Source: Thermoactinomyces daqus (lineage in GTDB: Bacteria > Bacillota > Bacilli > Thermoactinomycetales > Thermoactinomycetaceae). Taken from it: a DNA stretch of 64,000 nucleotides. The translations under genes and the position numbers were made by a program. The first letter of the stretch is position 1. Each line of letters starts with the position of its first letter. Under the pieces are notes generated by a model. That model was not told the origin of the DNA. It saw nothing but the letters and a program-made list of their open reading frames with translations, and made no database searches. The DNA is taken from the NCBI RefSeq assembly GCF_000763315.1, contig NZ_JPST01000013.1, forward strand, positions 62,001-126,000. Direction: 5' to 3'. Positions 9,291 through 18,489 of the stretch are shown in pieces.

Positions 9291-10013
9291 ATGCTGGTCA
9301 AGTGGAAAATTATTTTACAGCTGCTTTGGTATCGGCTTTTGCTGTATATCGGGTCAAAAGGGGAGGAAATCTATTATATCGGTGGCAGTGAAGCACTTCC
9401 GCCACCGCTGACGCGTGAAGAAGAAGAACATCTGCTGGCAAAACTGCCCGGAGGCGATGCAGCCGTACGTGCCATCCTGATCGAGCGAAACTTGCGGCTG
9501 GTCGTTTATATTGCCAGAAAGTTTGAAAATACGGGGATTCACATTGAGGATCTCGTTTCCATTGGAACGATCGGCTTGATCAAAGCGGTAAACACATTTG
9601 ACCCGACGAAAAAAATCAAACTGGCGACCTACGCCTCCAGATGCATCGAAAATGAAATCCTCATGTTTTTGCGCCGCAACAACAAAGTGCGGTCGGAGGT
9701 TTCTTTTGACGAGCCGCTCAATATGGATTGGGATGGCAATGAACTGCTGTTGTCCGATGTTTTGGGGACGGACGATGACACCATCTACCGGGACATTGAA
9801 GACGAAGTGGACCGGAAAATTTTGCGAACGGCCCTTTCCAATCTATCAGACAGGGAACGCAAAATTATGGTGCTGCGGTTTGGTTTGGATGGGGGCGAAG
9901 AGAAAACGCAAAAGGATGTGGCAGACCTTTTGGGAATTTCTCAATCCTATATTTCCCGCCTTGAGAAAAGAATTATTAAGAGATTGCGTAAAGAATTCAA
10001 TAAAATGGTTTAA
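9291..10013 (+). CDS. sigE: RNA polymerase sporulation sigma factor SigE (pro-form)
   Basis: Early mother-cell sigma factor. The 240-residue protein has the hydrophobic N-terminal pro-sequence ([16 protein letters not shown]) that holds it at the membrane, followed by the processing region [16 protein letters not shown]. Sigma-70 region 2 follows ([44 protein letters not shown]). Region 4 ends in a helix-turn-helix ([20 protein letters not shown]). It is cotranscribed with spoIIGA, the protease that activates it. Confidence 0.97.
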   Translation: MLVKWKIILQLLWYRLLLYIGSKGEEIYYIGGSEALPPPLTREEEEHLLAKLPGGDAAVRAILIERNLRLVVYIARKFENTGIHIEDLVSIGTIGLIKAVNTFDPTKKIKLATYASRCIENEILMFLRRNNKVRSEVSFDEPLNMDWDGNELLLSDVLGTDDDTIYRDIEDEVDRKILRTALSNLSDRERKIMVLRFGLDGGEEKTQKDVADLLGISQSYISRLEKRIIKRLRKEFNKMV

Positions 10014-10032
10014 TTTCCATGTCATTATAAAT

Positions 10033-10080
10033 TTCCCTCCTCAGGACATACTGTCTTTTAGTTCCATCCTGAGGAGGGGA
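10033..10080 (+). promoter_or_regulatory. Hairpin sequestering the sigG ribosome-binding site
   Basis: TTCCCTCCTCAGGA (10033/10034-10045) is complementary to TCCTGAGGAGGGGA (10067-10080), with one G-U wobble, around a loop of about 21 nt. The right arm is the entire sigG Shine-Dalgarno (GAGGAGGGG), so the fold would block initiation at ATG 10085. No T run follows, so this is not a simple terminator. Confidence 0.75.
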
Positions 10081-10084
10081 AGTC

Positions 10085-10861
10085 ATGGCACGAAACAAAG
10101 TGGAAATATGCGGCGTAGACACTTCGAAACTCCCTGTTCTCAAAAACCAGGAGATGCGAGTGCTGTTTGGGGAGCTTCAGGCGGGGGATTTGACCGCTCG
10201 TGAAAAACTCGTGAATGGAAATTTGCGACTGGTTCTCAGTGTGATCCAGCGTTTTAATAATCGCGGAGAATGCGTGGATGATCTTTTTCAAGTGGGCTGC
10301 ATCGGATTGATGAAAGCGATTGACAACTTTGACCTCAGTCAAAACGTGAAATTTTCTACTTATGCCGTGCCGATGATTATAGGGGAAATACGGCGGTATC
10401 TGAGGGATAACAACCCCATTCGCGTATCCCGTTCACTGCGGGACATCGCTTATAAAGCACTGCAAGTCAGGGACCAATTGACAAACCGCTATTCCCGGGA
10501 ACCTACGATCCTGGAGATCTCCGAAGCTCTCAACGTGCAAAAAGAAGATGTCGTGTTTGCCCTGGATGCCATTCAGGACCCTGTCTCGCTGTTTGAACCT
10601 GTTTATCAGGATGGAGGCGATCCGATTTTTGTGATGGATCAATTAAGTGACGATAAAACCAAAGACGTCCAATGGCTCGAAGAGATTGCGCTGAAAGAAG
10701 CGATGGCAAAACTGAATAACCGGGAAAAAATGATTTTGTCCATGCGCTTTTTCGAAGGAAAGACACAGATGGAGGTGGCCGAGGAGATCGGGATCTCCCA
10801 AGCCCAGGTCTCCCGTCTGGAAAAAGCGGCAATCCATCAGATGAACAAATTTATCAATTAA
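10085..10861 (+). CDS. sigG: RNA polymerase sporulation sigma factor SigG (late forespore)
   Basis: Directs late forespore transcription, including SASP, germination and splB-type genes in Bacillus. The 258-residue protein begins MARNKVEICGVDTSKLPVLK, the N-terminal stretch typical of SigG and not of SigF. Region 2 reads DDLFQVGCIGLMKAIDNFDL and FSTYAVPMIIGEIRRYLRD, region 3 NPIRVSRSLRDIAYKALQVR, and region 4 QMEVAEEIGISQAQVSRLEK. It lies 71 nt after sigE, as in Bacillus, with a hairpin covering its ribosome-binding site. I could not assign a convincing SigF promoter in the short gap. Confidence 0.96.
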   Translation: MARNKVEICGVDTSKLPVLKNQEMRVLFGELQAGDLTAREKLVNGNLRLVLSVIQRFNNRGECVDDLFQVGCIGLMKAIDNFDLSQNVKFSTYAVPMIIGEIRRYLRDNNPIRVSRSLRDIAYKALQVRDQLTNRYSREPTILEISEALNVQKEDVVFALDAIQDPVSLFEPVYQDGGDPIFVMDQLSDDKTKDVQWLEEIALKEAMAKLNNREKMILSMRFFEGKTQMEVAEEIGISQAQVSRLEKAAIHQMNKFIN

Positions 10862-10881
10862 TGTGAACAAATGATATGAGG

Positions 10882-10914
10882 CCCAATCCGACGGCGATTG
10901 GGTTTTATTTTTTG
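10882..10914 (+). terminator. Terminator after sigG
   Basis: CCCAATC (10882-10888) and GATTGGG (10896-10902) form a 7-bp stem with a 7-nt loop, followed by TTTTATTTTTT. It ends the spoIIGA-sigE-sigG unit. Confidence 0.85.
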
Positions 10915-10992
10915 GCTTTTTTCGGGCTGTACATTTTGTCGGACTTCGTCATATACATAAGATAAACAATCTGAGTAAACGGGGGCGGCTAT

Positions 10993-11268
10993 ATGAAAAT
11001 CTCGGAGTTGCAGGCGAAAGATGTGGTGAATATCGCAGACGGAAGAAAACTGGGGCAAATTTATGATTTGGAACTGGATTTGCGGCAGGGAACCATTCGT
11101 GCGCTGGTTGTACCGGGTGAAAGCAAATGGTTTGGCTTTGTCAGCAGCGGACAGGAATGGGTGATACCTTGGAGACAGATCGTCAAGATCGGCTCCGATG
11201 TGATATTGGTGCGGCTGGATGGCCGGGAACGCGATCCCTATTACGCCCAACTGCCGCAGGAAAGCTGA
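10993..11268 (+). CDS. ylmC: YlmC/YmxH family PRC-barrel protein
   Basis: Small 91-residue protein made essentially of one PRC-barrel (KISELQAKDVVNIADGRKLG, then LVVPGESKWFGF). The YlmC/YmxH family occurs in spore formers and is annotated as sporulation-associated; its biochemical function is not known to me. It sits between the sigG terminator and ylmD, as in Bacillus. A GGGGGCGG site precedes the ATG. Confidence 0.85.
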   Translation: MKISELQAKDVVNIADGRKLGQIYDLELDLRQGTIRALVVPGESKWFGFVSSGQEWVIPWRQIVKIGSDVILVRLDGRERDPYYAQLPQES

Positions 11269-11340
11269 AGGAGCGGGACTGAAGAGGAAGTATTTGTCCA
11301 TATGCAAAGATATGATAATATGATACGAAGGAGGGAGTGT

Positions 11341-12171
11341 ATGGAACCATTCAAATACCAGGATTTTGCCGCGATCCCTTGTTTTACACTGGAAGAGTGG
11401 GAAAAAGAGTTTCCGCATCTCGTGGTTGGATTCAGTGCCAGGAGAAAAGGGGAAGATCCGGACTGTCGCAATTATGCACTCCATGTCGGGGAGCGTCCGG
11501 AGCTGACGGTGCAAAATCGTCGCCAATTGGCCGAAATGCTGGGAATGCCCTTTGCCGCGTGGACTTGCGCGGAGCAGGTGCACGGGGTGGAAGTGGTTCA
11601 TGTGACGGGAGAAGATCGCGGCAAAGGCAACACCACGCGCGAATCTGCTTTTGAAAATACAGACGGAATGCTGACGAAGGAAACAGACGTGCTGCTTACC
11701 GCTTTTTTTGCCGATTGCGTTCCTCTTTATTTCTACAGCCCGGAATTGGACATGGTGGGGGTTGCCCACGCGGGATGGAAGGGAACGGTCGGGAAGATCG
11801 GGACAAAAGTGATCGATCTGCTTGCCCAAGCGGGGGCGGACCGCGGCAACATTCGCGTGGCTATCGGTCCTTCGATCGGTCCTTGCTGCTATGAAGTGGA
11901 TGACCGTGTTTATGAGCCACTCGAGCGGGCGATCGCCGATCCCCTCGCCCTGAAACGGGTTGCCGTGAGCCACATCCCCGGCAAGTGGCAGCTTGATTTG
12001 CGCAAAGCCAATGCGGAGTTGCTGAAACAAGCCGGAGTGAAACCGGAGCATATTTCTGTGACCAAATGGTGTACAAGCTGTGACAGAGATTATTTTTACT
12101 CTCACCGACGCGACCGTGGAAAAACGGGAAGAATGGTGGCATGGATTGGAAAGAAGGAAAGGAGATCCTGA
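11341..12171 (+). CDS. ylmD: YlmD/YfiH-type purine nucleoside phosphorylase (multicopper-oxidase-like fold)
   Basis: Member of the YfiH/LACC1 family (formerly polyphenol oxidase), now linked to adenosine deaminase and purine nucleoside phosphorylase activity. The 276 residues include the metal/active-site segments AEQVHGVEVVHV, FADCVPLYFY and VAHAGWKGTVG, supplying the conserved His/Cys/His set, and IGPSIGPCCYEV near residue 180. ATG 11341 follows AAGGAGGGA. The stop overlaps the ylmE start by one base (TGATG), indicating translational coupling. Confidence 0.88.
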   Translation: MEPFKYQDFAAIPCFTLEEWEKEFPHLVVGFSARRKGEDPDCRNYALHVGERPELTVQNRRQLAEMLGMPFAAWTCAEQVHGVEVVHVTGEDRGKGNTTRESAFENTDGMLTKETDVLLTAFFADCVPLYFYSPELDMVGVAHAGWKGTVGKIGTKVIDLLAQAGADRGNIRVAIGPSIGPCCYEVDDRVYEPLERAIADPLALKRVAVSHIPGKWQLDLRKANAELLKQAGVKPEHISVTKWCTSCDRDYFYSHRRDRGKTGRMVAWIGKKERRS

Positions 12172-12878
12172 TGGACGAATTTGCTAATCGTTGGGAAAAT
12201 GTGCAGAAAAGGATACAGCAGGCTTGCCACCGAGTCGGCCGGAACCCGAAGGAAATAAACGTCGTGGCAGTGACCAAATATGTGGATCTTGAGACAACAA
12301 AGCGTGCCCTTGATTTGGGATTATCGCACATCGGAGAGAACAAGGTTCAGGATTCGTTGCCGAAAATGGAGGCCATCGGAGACAGGGGCGTTTGGCATTT
12401 CATCGGCCGCCTGCAACGCAACAAGGTCAAAGACGTGATCGGACGGTTTCGTTATTTGCATTCCCTTGACCGGCCTTCACTGGCCGAAGAGCTTGACCGC
12501 CGCATCCGTTCGCGCCAGTGCGAACCGCTCCGTTGCTTCATTCAAGTGAATGTTTCCGGCGAAACATCAAAATCGGGAATTTCACCACAGGAATTAGAAG
12601 AATTTGCGCTCCACGTGGCGAATTATTCTACTATCGATGTGGTCGGGCTGATGACGATGGCGCCGATCGCGGAACATCCGGAAGAAGTGCGTCCTGTTTT
12701 TCGCGAGCTGAAACGTTTGCAAGAAAAAATACAACGGTTGAACCAGCCCCGTTTACAGATTCCACATTTGTCTATGGGCATGTCTCAAGATTTTGATATT
12801 GCCATTGAAGAAGGGGCGACATGGATTCGGTTGGGATCCGTGTTAGTTGGAAGAGGCAAACGGGGATGGAAGCCTTAA
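12171..12878 (+). CDS. ylmE: Pyridoxal phosphate homeostasis protein YlmE (YggS family)
   Basis: Single-domain PLP-binding protein (PLPBP/YggS) with an alanine-racemase-type barrel but no known enzyme activity; the family maintains PLP supply. The PLP lysine is K36 in VVAVTKYVDL. LSHIGENKVQD and WHFIGRLQRNKVK are conserved, as are LSMGMSQDFDIAIEEGATW and VRLGS-type phosphate-binding residues near the C terminus (IRLGSVLVG). It is 235 residues. The gene overlaps ylmD and is followed 14 nt later by sepF; YggS homologues are commonly linked to division clusters. Confidence 0.92.
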   Translation: MDEFANRWENVQKRIQQACHRVGRNPKEINVVAVTKYVDLETTKRALDLGLSHIGENKVQDSLPKMEAIGDRGVWHFIGRLQRNKVKDVIGRFRYLHSLDRPSLAEELDRRIRSRQCEPLRCFIQVNVSGETSKSGISPQELEEFALHVANYSTIDVVGLMTMAPIAEHPEEVRPVFRELKRLQEKIQRLNQPRLQIPHLSMGMSQDFDIAIEEGATWIRLGSVLVGRGKRGWKP

Positions 12879-12892
12879 GGAGGCGATCTCCC

Positions 12893-13312
12893 ATGACTTT
12901 CATGGATCGGATTATGGGTTTTTTTGGTGTGACCGACGAGGATCTGTATGAAGAGGAGACGAAGGAGCAAGACGAATCAGCTCCTTCCGTGCAAAAGGGA
13001 CGGAGCAACATCGTTTCCTTGCATACACAAAAGAATATTCGCCTGGTTCTGTTTGAACCGAAGACATACGAAGAGTCTCCGGAAATCGCCGATCACCTGA
13101 AAAGCCATCGCCCGGTCGTTGTCAATCTCCAGCTGGTACGGCGGGATCAAGGGATCCGCATTATCGATTTTCTGAGCGGAACTGTTTATGCGCTGGGGGG
13201 GAATATCCAAAAATTGGGCAATAATATTTTTATATGCACCCCGGCCAATGTTGACATTCAAGGAACGATCACGGATTTCTTAAGAGAAGACGAGGCAAAA
13301 GATTTGAGGTGA
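12893..13312 (+). CDS. sepF: Cell division protein SepF
   Basis: Z-ring accessory protein that bundles FtsZ filaments and anchors them through an N-terminal amphipathic helix. The 139-residue sequence starts TFMDRIMGFFGVTDED, the membrane-binding helix. An acidic linker follows, then the SepF core with PKTYEESPEIADHLKSHRPV, LQLVRRDQGIRIIDFLSGT and ALGGNIQKLGNNIFICTP. ATG 12893 follows AAGGAGG. Confidence 0.94.
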   Translation: MTFMDRIMGFFGVTDEDLYEEETKEQDESAPSVQKGRSNIVSLHTQKNIRLVLFEPKTYEESPEIADHLKSHRPVVVNLQLVRRDQGIRIIDFLSGTVYALGGNIQKLGNNIFICTPANVDIQGTITDFLREDEAKDLR

Positions 13313-13322
13313 CCGTGTACAC

Positions 13323-13586
13323 ATGATACTTTCAATTTTAAATTGGGCATTTGAGATCTATTACATCCTGATTATTATCTACGTGTTCCTGTCTTGGGTG
13401 CCAAACCTGCAAGGGTCACCGGTAGGGATCTTGCTCCAGCGGATTGTGGAGCCCTATCTGTCGGTATTTCGCCGGTTTATTCCGCCGATCGGCATGATTG
13501 ATATTTCACCGATCGTGGCCTTATTTGCTTTGCATTTTGTCCAAATGGGGATTTATGCGATTTTGGGATGGGTGGGTCTCATTTGA
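13323..13586 (+). CDS. ylmG: YggT family membrane protein YlmG
   Basis: Small 87-residue protein with two membrane segments (residues about 4-22 and 62-84) joined by a loop containing the YggT motif QRIVEPYLSVFRRFIPP and a glycine/isoleucine-rich turn. The family is implicated in membrane organisation near division genes or in osmotic balance; its exact role is unsettled. It starts 10 nt after sepF and overlaps ylmH. Confidence 0.88.
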   Translation: MILSILNWAFEIYYILIIIYVFLSWVPNLQGSPVGILLQRIVEPYLSVFRRFIPPIGMIDISPIVALFALHFVQMGIYAILGWVGLI

Positions 13587-14368
13587 AACAGGCACATGAG
13601 AACATCCTGATGCATTTCCGCCCGGATGAGCGCCCGTTTGTCCTGCGCTGCCTCGATTGGGCCGAGCGGGCTTCAAACAGAAACCAGATGGTGTTGACGC
13701 CGTTTTTGGATCCGCGTGAGCAGACGATTCTTGAGACGATCGTGCGGCGCCACCCCGATCTGGTTTTCTTTGCGGATGGAGGGGCAGCAGACAGCGAGCG
13801 ACGTCGCGCGGTGATCGCTCCGGATTATTATGCCCCGGATGAGCATATGAGTGGCCTGGCGTTTTTTCGGCTGGAATCTGCCAGCGGCAAACGCCTGGAG
13901 CACCCGGATGTTTTGGGAGCCCTTCTCGGTCTGGGAATCAAACGGGAAAAAACGGGAGATATTTATCCGCACGCGGATGGAGCGGATATTGTGGTGGCGG
14001 AAGAAATGGAGGAGTATGTCCGGATGCATGTTGGACAGGTAGGGCGGGAACGTGTTAACATAATAAAGATTTCTCGCGAAGAATTGACTCCGCCCGAACA
14101 AGCGTACGCGGTTCGTTCCATTTCGGTCGCTTCTTTGCGAGTCGACGCGGTCGTTGCGGAAAGTTGCCGGATCTCCAGAACGAAGGCATCGCTATTGGTG
14201 AAGAATGGAAAATGTAAGGTAAATTGGAAGTTGGTGGATCAACCTGATTATCCTGTGGAAGCAGGCGATCTCCTGTCAGTAAGAGGAATTGGACGCATAC
14301 GTGTAGAAAGTATTGACGGAACAAGCAAAAAAGGAAGATTTTGGATTAAAATCGTATCTTTTATTTGA
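13583..14368 (+). CDS. ylmH: S4-domain RNA-binding protein YlmH
   Basis: Cytoplasmic protein of about 261 residues. It has an N-terminal YlmH domain (PFVLRCLDWAERASNRNQMV, FFADGGAADSERRRAVI) and a C-terminal S4 RNA-binding domain (ASLRVDAVVAESCRISRTKASLLVKNGK, given here as one motif region near residues 180-210). YlmH homologues have been linked to ribosome rescue on stalled 50S subunits, the same process as RqcH encoded at 38 kb. The TTG at 13583 overlaps the ylmG stop (TTGA) with GGTGGG upstream; ATG 13568 is the alternative. Confidence 0.87.
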   Translation: MKQAHENILMHFRPDERPFVLRCLDWAERASNRNQMVLTPFLDPREQTILETIVRRHPDLVFFADGGAADSERRRAVIAPDYYAPDEHMSGLAFFRLESASGKRLEHPDVLGALLGLGIKREKTGDIYPHADGADIVVAEEMEEYVRMHVGQVGRERVNIIKISREELTPPEQAYAVRSISVASLRVDAVVAESCRISRTKASLLVKNGKCKVNWKLVDQPDYPVEAGDLLSVRGIGRIRVESIDGTSKKGRFWIKIVSFI

Positions 14369-14456
14369 ACGATATCCAAGCTTATGGCAATCTGGCAGGA
14401 TATCTGGTAATATTGTCGAATAGGAAAGAATGCAATTTATCTAGGAGGTGCGGACG

Positions 14457-15308
14457 ATGCCGCTTACACCTTACGATATACACAATAAAGAGTTTAAAAG
14501 ATCTTTCCGCGGTTATGATGTAGATGAAGTAAATGATTTTCTTGATCAAATTATTAAAGACTTTGAACTCTTGACCCGCGAAAAATTGGAACTGGAGCAA
14601 CAGGTAGAGGAGTTGCAGGCGGAGATCGAACGGTTGATGGAAGGCGAATCGATGTTCCAAACCGGACCGCAGCAAGCGCAACAACAGCAGACACCACCTC
14701 CGGCCCCACCGCAACCGCAACCGGTGCAACGATATCCGGAACCGATGCCGCAGTTGCAACCGTCCACGGCTGCTCTCACATCGATGGAGCAGAGCATTCA
14801 CAAGTCGATTCGCGTTGCGCAGGAAGTGGCCGAAGAAGTGCGCTTGAACGCGAAAAAAGAAGCCGAGCTCATCGTGCAGGAAGCCGAGAAGAATGCCGAT
14901 CGCATCATCAACGAAGCATTGCAGAAAGCGCGTGCGATCCACAGCGAGCTGCTTGATCTCAAGCAAAAAGCGACCGTTTATCGGGCACGTTTCCGCACCT
15001 TGGTGCAATCTCATCTGGACATACTGGAAAACTCCGATTGGGAGTCCTTGGAAGAATTGGAGAACGGCTTGGAAGAGCAAGGAAAGCAATTGGAGCAATA
15101 TGCTGAACATACCCAGCCCAACGACTTGCTGATGGATCAGTCGACTCAGGAATATCAAGATTTCAGCGATGCGCTCAATAACGCGATGGATGACACGGCC
15201 ATGATGGACGAGGTTGCTGCGACTTCTTCCTATTATGAGGATGAAGAGGAACCGCGTCGCGAATTGCGCAGAACTTCCCGTAAATTTAAGAAAAAAGCGA
15301 TGTTCTGA
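14457..15308 (+). CDS. divIVA: Cell division site/polarity protein DivIVA
   Basis: Coiled-coil protein that binds negatively curved membrane at poles and septa; in Bacillus it positions MinCD and chromosome origins during sporulation. The 283-residue sequence has the N-terminal lipid-binding domain (LTPYDIHNKEFKRSFRGYD, VDEVNDFLDQIIKDFE) and a first coiled coil to residue 65. A Q/P-rich linker follows (residues about 70-105, QQAQQQQTPPPAPPQPQ), then a long coiled coil from residue 115. The tail is acidic then strongly basic (RRTSRKFKKKAMF). It is much longer than Bacillus DivIVA. ATG 14457 follows AGGAGGTG. Confidence 0.94.
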   Translation: MPLTPYDIHNKEFKRSFRGYDVDEVNDFLDQIIKDFELLTREKLELEQQVEELQAEIERLMEGESMFQTGPQQAQQQQTPPPAPPQPQPVQRYPEPMPQLQPSTAALTSMEQSIHKSIRVAQEVAEEVRLNAKKEAELIVQEAEKNADRIINEALQKARAIHSELLDLKQKATVYRARFRTLVQSHLDILENSDWESLEELENGLEEQGKQLEQYAEHTQPNDLLMDQSTQEYQDFSDALNNAMDDTAMMDEVAATSSYYEDEEEPRRELRRTSRKFKKKAMF

Positions 15309-15351
15309 CGGGCCCCCGATCGTTCTGAAACATAGTTTCAAAATTGAGTCT

Positions 15352-15606
15352 GGTAATGGTAAGGAAAGGGAAGAGTAGATAGGGAAACTCGAGTACAGCG
15401 AATTAGGGATGGTGTAAGCCTAATCCGAGTTCTATCGAAAATCACCCTGGAACTGTCACCTGAAATTGGAGTAAGGTCGACCGCGTCATCTACGTTACGG
15501 ATGGTTAAGAGGTTTTGCTGTCCTTTTTGCGGCGGCATAAACCAGTAGGGTGGTACCGCGGGAAACCTTCTCGTCCCTAAGTGGATGCAGAAGGTTTTTT
15601 TATTTT
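15352..15606 (+). promoter_or_regulatory. T-box leader (tRNA-Ile) upstream of ileS
   Basis: The 14-nt T-box AGGGTGGTACCGCG lies at about 15547-15560. It is followed by a terminator with stem AACCTTCT (15564-15571) and AGAAGGTT (15589-15596) and a T run. Stem I features lie upstream, including an AGTA/GAA-type element, and an ATC triplet in GAAAATCACC (around 15437-15450) is a plausible isoleucine specifier. Uncharged tRNA-Ile would favour the antiterminator and switch ileS on. Confidence 0.93.
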
Positions 15607-15631
15607 TCCCAATAAAGGAGTGAAGTTGAAG

Positions 15632-18406
15632 ATGGCTGATTACAGCAAAACATTAAACCTTCCCAAAACAGATTTTCCCATGCGGGGAAATTTGCCGAAA
15701 AGAGAGCCGGAAGTGCAAAAATGGTGGGAAGAAATCGACATCTACGGCCAGGTTCTGGCCAAGAGAAAGGGAAATCCAAAATTTATCCTGCATGATGGCC
15801 CTCCTTACGCCAATGGCGACATTCACATCGGACACGCGCTGAATAAAACATTGAAAGATTTCATCGTTCGCTACAAATCGCTGAAGGGTTATTTCGCCCC
15901 TTATGTTCCAGGATGGGATACCCACGGTCTGCCGATTGAGCACGCCATTGTGTCGAAAAAGAAAGTGGACCGGAAAAATGTAGACCCGGTGCAATTCCGC
16001 GAGATGTGTAAAGATTATGCGCTTTCGTTTATAGAAAAGCAAAAAGCGCAATTCAAGCGGCTCGGTGTGCGCGGGGATTGGGATCATCCATATATCACCC
16101 TGCTTCCCGAGTATGAAGCAGCGCAGATTCGCGTATTTGGAAAAATGGTGGAGAAGGGGCATATTTACCGTGGGATGAAATCCGTTTATTGGTCCCCTTC
16201 GTCGGAAACTGCTCTGGCAGAGGCGGAAATCGAATATTACGACAAGTGCTCTGCATCGATTTATGTCACTTTCCCGGTGGAAAACGGCAATGGAGTTTTA
16301 CCGGAACAAGATACCTATGTGGTGATCTGGACCACAACACCTTGGACGATTCCGGCCAATCTGGCAATCGCGCTCAATGAAGATTTCGATTACAGCCTTG
16401 TCCAGGCTGGTGAGCGCAAGCTGCTCATGGCCAAAGAGCTGGTCGATTCGGTTATGAAGACGGCGGAGATCGACAGTTATGAAACGATTGCCACCTACAA
16501 AGGAAAGGACCTGAACGGAGTGATTTGCCGCCATCCGTTCTATGACCGGAAAAGCCCGATCATCTTCGGTGACCATGTCACCCTCGATGCCGGGACAGGA
16601 TGTGTGCATACGGCACCAGGCCATGGGGAAGAGGACTTCTATCTCGGGCAAAAGTATCAGTTGTGTGTCCTCTGCCCGGTCGACGGCAAGGGTAAAATGA
16701 CTGCCGGAGCTCCCGGGTTTGAAGGACTGTTTTACGAAGATGCCAACAAGGAAGTGACGAAAAAACTGGAAGAAGTCGGGTGTCTGCTCAAGCTCACCTT
16801 TATCACGCACCAATATCCGCATGACTGGCGCACGAAAAAACCGGTCATTTTCCGGGCCACAGAGCAATGGTTCGCTTCGATTGACGGCTTCCGCGATGAG
16901 ATGCTGGAAGAAATCAAAAACGTAAAATGGACGCCGTCATGGGGTGAAATACGGATTCACAACATGATTGCCGACCGGGGAGACTGGTGTATTTCGCGTC
17001 AGCGCATCTGGGGAGTGCCGCTGCCGATCTTTTATTGCGAAGAATGCGGGCATCCGCACATCAACGGCGAGACGATCGATTTTATTGCCGACCTTTTTGC
17101 CAAGGAAGGCTCGTCCGCATGGTATGCCAAAGAAGTGCACGAGTTGATGCCGGCAAACCAAAGCTGTTCCGAATGCGGGAGCAACCGTTTCCGCAAAGAG
17201 ACAGATACGATGGATGTTTGGTTTGACTCCGGCAGCAGCCATATCGCCGTACTGGAGCAAAGGGAGGAACTGGCCTGGCCGGCTGATCTGTATCTTGAAG
17301 GGTCTGACCAATACCGCGGCTGGTTTAACTCATCCCTCTCCACCTCGGTTGCCACGAAAGGGCAGGCTCCGTATAAAGGCGTTTTGAGCCACGGGTTTAC
17401 GATGGACGGCGAAGGGCGCAAAATGTCCAAATCCCTTGGTAATGTGATCGAACCGGCCAAGGTGATTAATCAATACGGGGCGGATATCCTGCGCCTTTGG
17501 GTTGCTTCCTCCGATTATCAGGCGGATCAGCGTTTGTCTGATGGGATTTTAAAGCAAATCGCCGAGGTTTATCGCAAACTGCGGAATACCTTCCGCTTCC
17601 TGCTCGGAAACCTGAATGGGTTTGATCCGGCAAAAGATCGTGTGCCGCTGGCGGAGTTGACTGAATTGGATCGGTTTGCCCTGATCAAATTGAACCGTTT
17701 GGTCGGCCGTATCAATCAAGCGTACGACGATTACGATTTTCACCAGGTTTATTATGACATCCATCATTTCTGCAACGTCTTTTTAAGCCAATTCTATCTG
17801 GATGTCCTAAAAGACCGGCTATATGTTCTGCTGCCTGATTCTCCTGTTCGTCGGTCGGCGCAAACCGTCCTGTATGAAATGCTGGTTACCTTGAACAAAA
17901 TGCTGAATCCGATCATTCCCCACACTTCCGAGGAAGTTTGGCGACATACTCCGGGCGTTGAGGAAATCAGCGTTCAGTTAACGGATTTCCCTGAAGTGGA
18001 AGTTTCTGTTTTCGATGATGAACTGGAACAAAAGTGGGATCAATTGCTGCATGTTCGCGATGTCGTCCTCAAATCGCTCGAAGAAGCGCGTGCAGCCAAA
18101 TTGATCGGCAACTCCCTCGGGGCGTCGGTGGAACTGACTCCGTCGGAAAAAACGTATCAATTTCTTTCCAGTGTCGATGAGCTGGAACAGGTGTTCATCG
18201 TTTCCGACGTAAAATTGAATCCTCCGTCGCATGAGGTGACGGAAGAGCAGAAAGTGCACGTGATTGTCCGTGTGGCGGAAGGGGAAAAATGCGAACGCTG
18301 TTGGGTGGTTTCCCCGAGCGTCGGCAAGAACGAAGACCATCCGACCTTGTGTAACCGCTGCGCCTCAATTCTGCGAGAAGCCCATTTTGATGTCGAGATC
18401 AATTAA
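15632..18406 (+). CDS. ileS: Isoleucyl-tRNA synthetase
   Basis: Class Ia aminoacyl-tRNA synthetase charging tRNA-Ile, with editing of misactivated valine. The 924-residue protein has the HIGH motif at 65-68 ([14 protein letters not shown]), the CP1 editing domain ([28 protein letters not shown]) and KMSKS near residue 598 ([12 protein letters not shown]). A C-terminal zinc-binding segment has CERCW and CNRC. Domain order and size match the bacterial type with the C-terminal zinc finger. ATG 15632 follows AAAGGAGTG. Control is by the T-box leader. Confidence 0.97.
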   Translation: MADYSKTLNLPKTDFPMRGNLPKREPEVQKWWEEIDIYGQVLAKRKGNPKFILHDGPPYANGDIHIGHALNKTLKDFIVRYKSLKGYFAPYVPGWDTHGLPIEHAIVSKKKVDRKNVDPVQFREMCKDYALSFIEKQKAQFKRLGVRGDWDHPYITLLPEYEAAQIRVFGKMVEKGHIYRGMKSVYWSPSSETALAEAEIEYYDKCSASIYVTFPVENGNGVLPEQDTYVVIWTTTPWTIPANLAIALNEDFDYSLVQAGERKLLMAKELVDSVMKTAEIDSYETIATYKGKDLNGVICRHPFYDRKSPIIFGDHVTLDAGTGCVHTAPGHGEEDFYLGQKYQLCVLCPVDGKGKMTAGAPGFEGLFYEDANKEVTKKLEEVGCLLKLTFITHQYPHDWRTKKPVIFRATEQWFASIDGFRDEMLEEIKNVKWTPSWGEIRIHNMIADRGDWCISRQRIWGVPLPIFYCEECGHPHINGETIDFIADLFAKEGSSAWYAKEVHELMPANQSCSECGSNRFRKETDTMDVWFDSGSSHIAVLEQREELAWPADLYLEGSDQYRGWFNSSLSTSVATKGQAPYKGVLSHGFTMDGEGRKMSKSLGNVIEPAKVINQYGADILRLWVASSDYQADQRLSDGILKQIAEVYRKLRNTFRFLLGNLNGFDPAKDRVPLAELTELDRFALIKLNRLVGRINQAYDDYDFHQVYYDIHHFCNVFLSQFYLDVLKDRLYVLLPDSPVRRSAQTVLYEMLVTLNKMLNPIIPHTSEEVWRHTPGVEEISVQLTDFPEVEVSVFDDELEQKWDQLLHVRDVVLKSLEEARAAKLIGNSLGASVELTPSEKTYQFLSSVDELEQVFIVSDVKLNPPSHEVTEEQKVHVIVRVAEGEKCERCWVVSPSVGKNEDHPTLCNRCASILREAHFDVEIN

Positions 18407-18418
18407 ACAAAACAAAAG

Positions 18419-18450
18419 GCCTGGCGAATCAAAAACGCCAGGCTTTTTTT
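18419..18450 (+). terminator. Terminator after ileS
   Basis: GCCTGGCG (18419-18426) and CGCCAGGC (18436-18443) form an 8-bp stem with a 9-nt loop, followed by TTTTTTT. It separates ileS from the convergent permease gene. Confidence 0.9.
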
Positions 18451-18489
18451 ATGGGATCGCCGCCCAACCGTATTTCCGCGGCGATGTTT

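Noticed and set aside
10858-12105. 415-codon minus-strand frame
   Set aside because: It lies antisense to ylmC and ylmD, both with clear family motifs; the peptide resembles no family and its length reflects GC bias.
14382-15341. 319-codon minus-strand frame
   Set aside because: It is antisense to divIVA, whose coding is certain; the translation is low-complexity and has no ribosome-binding site.
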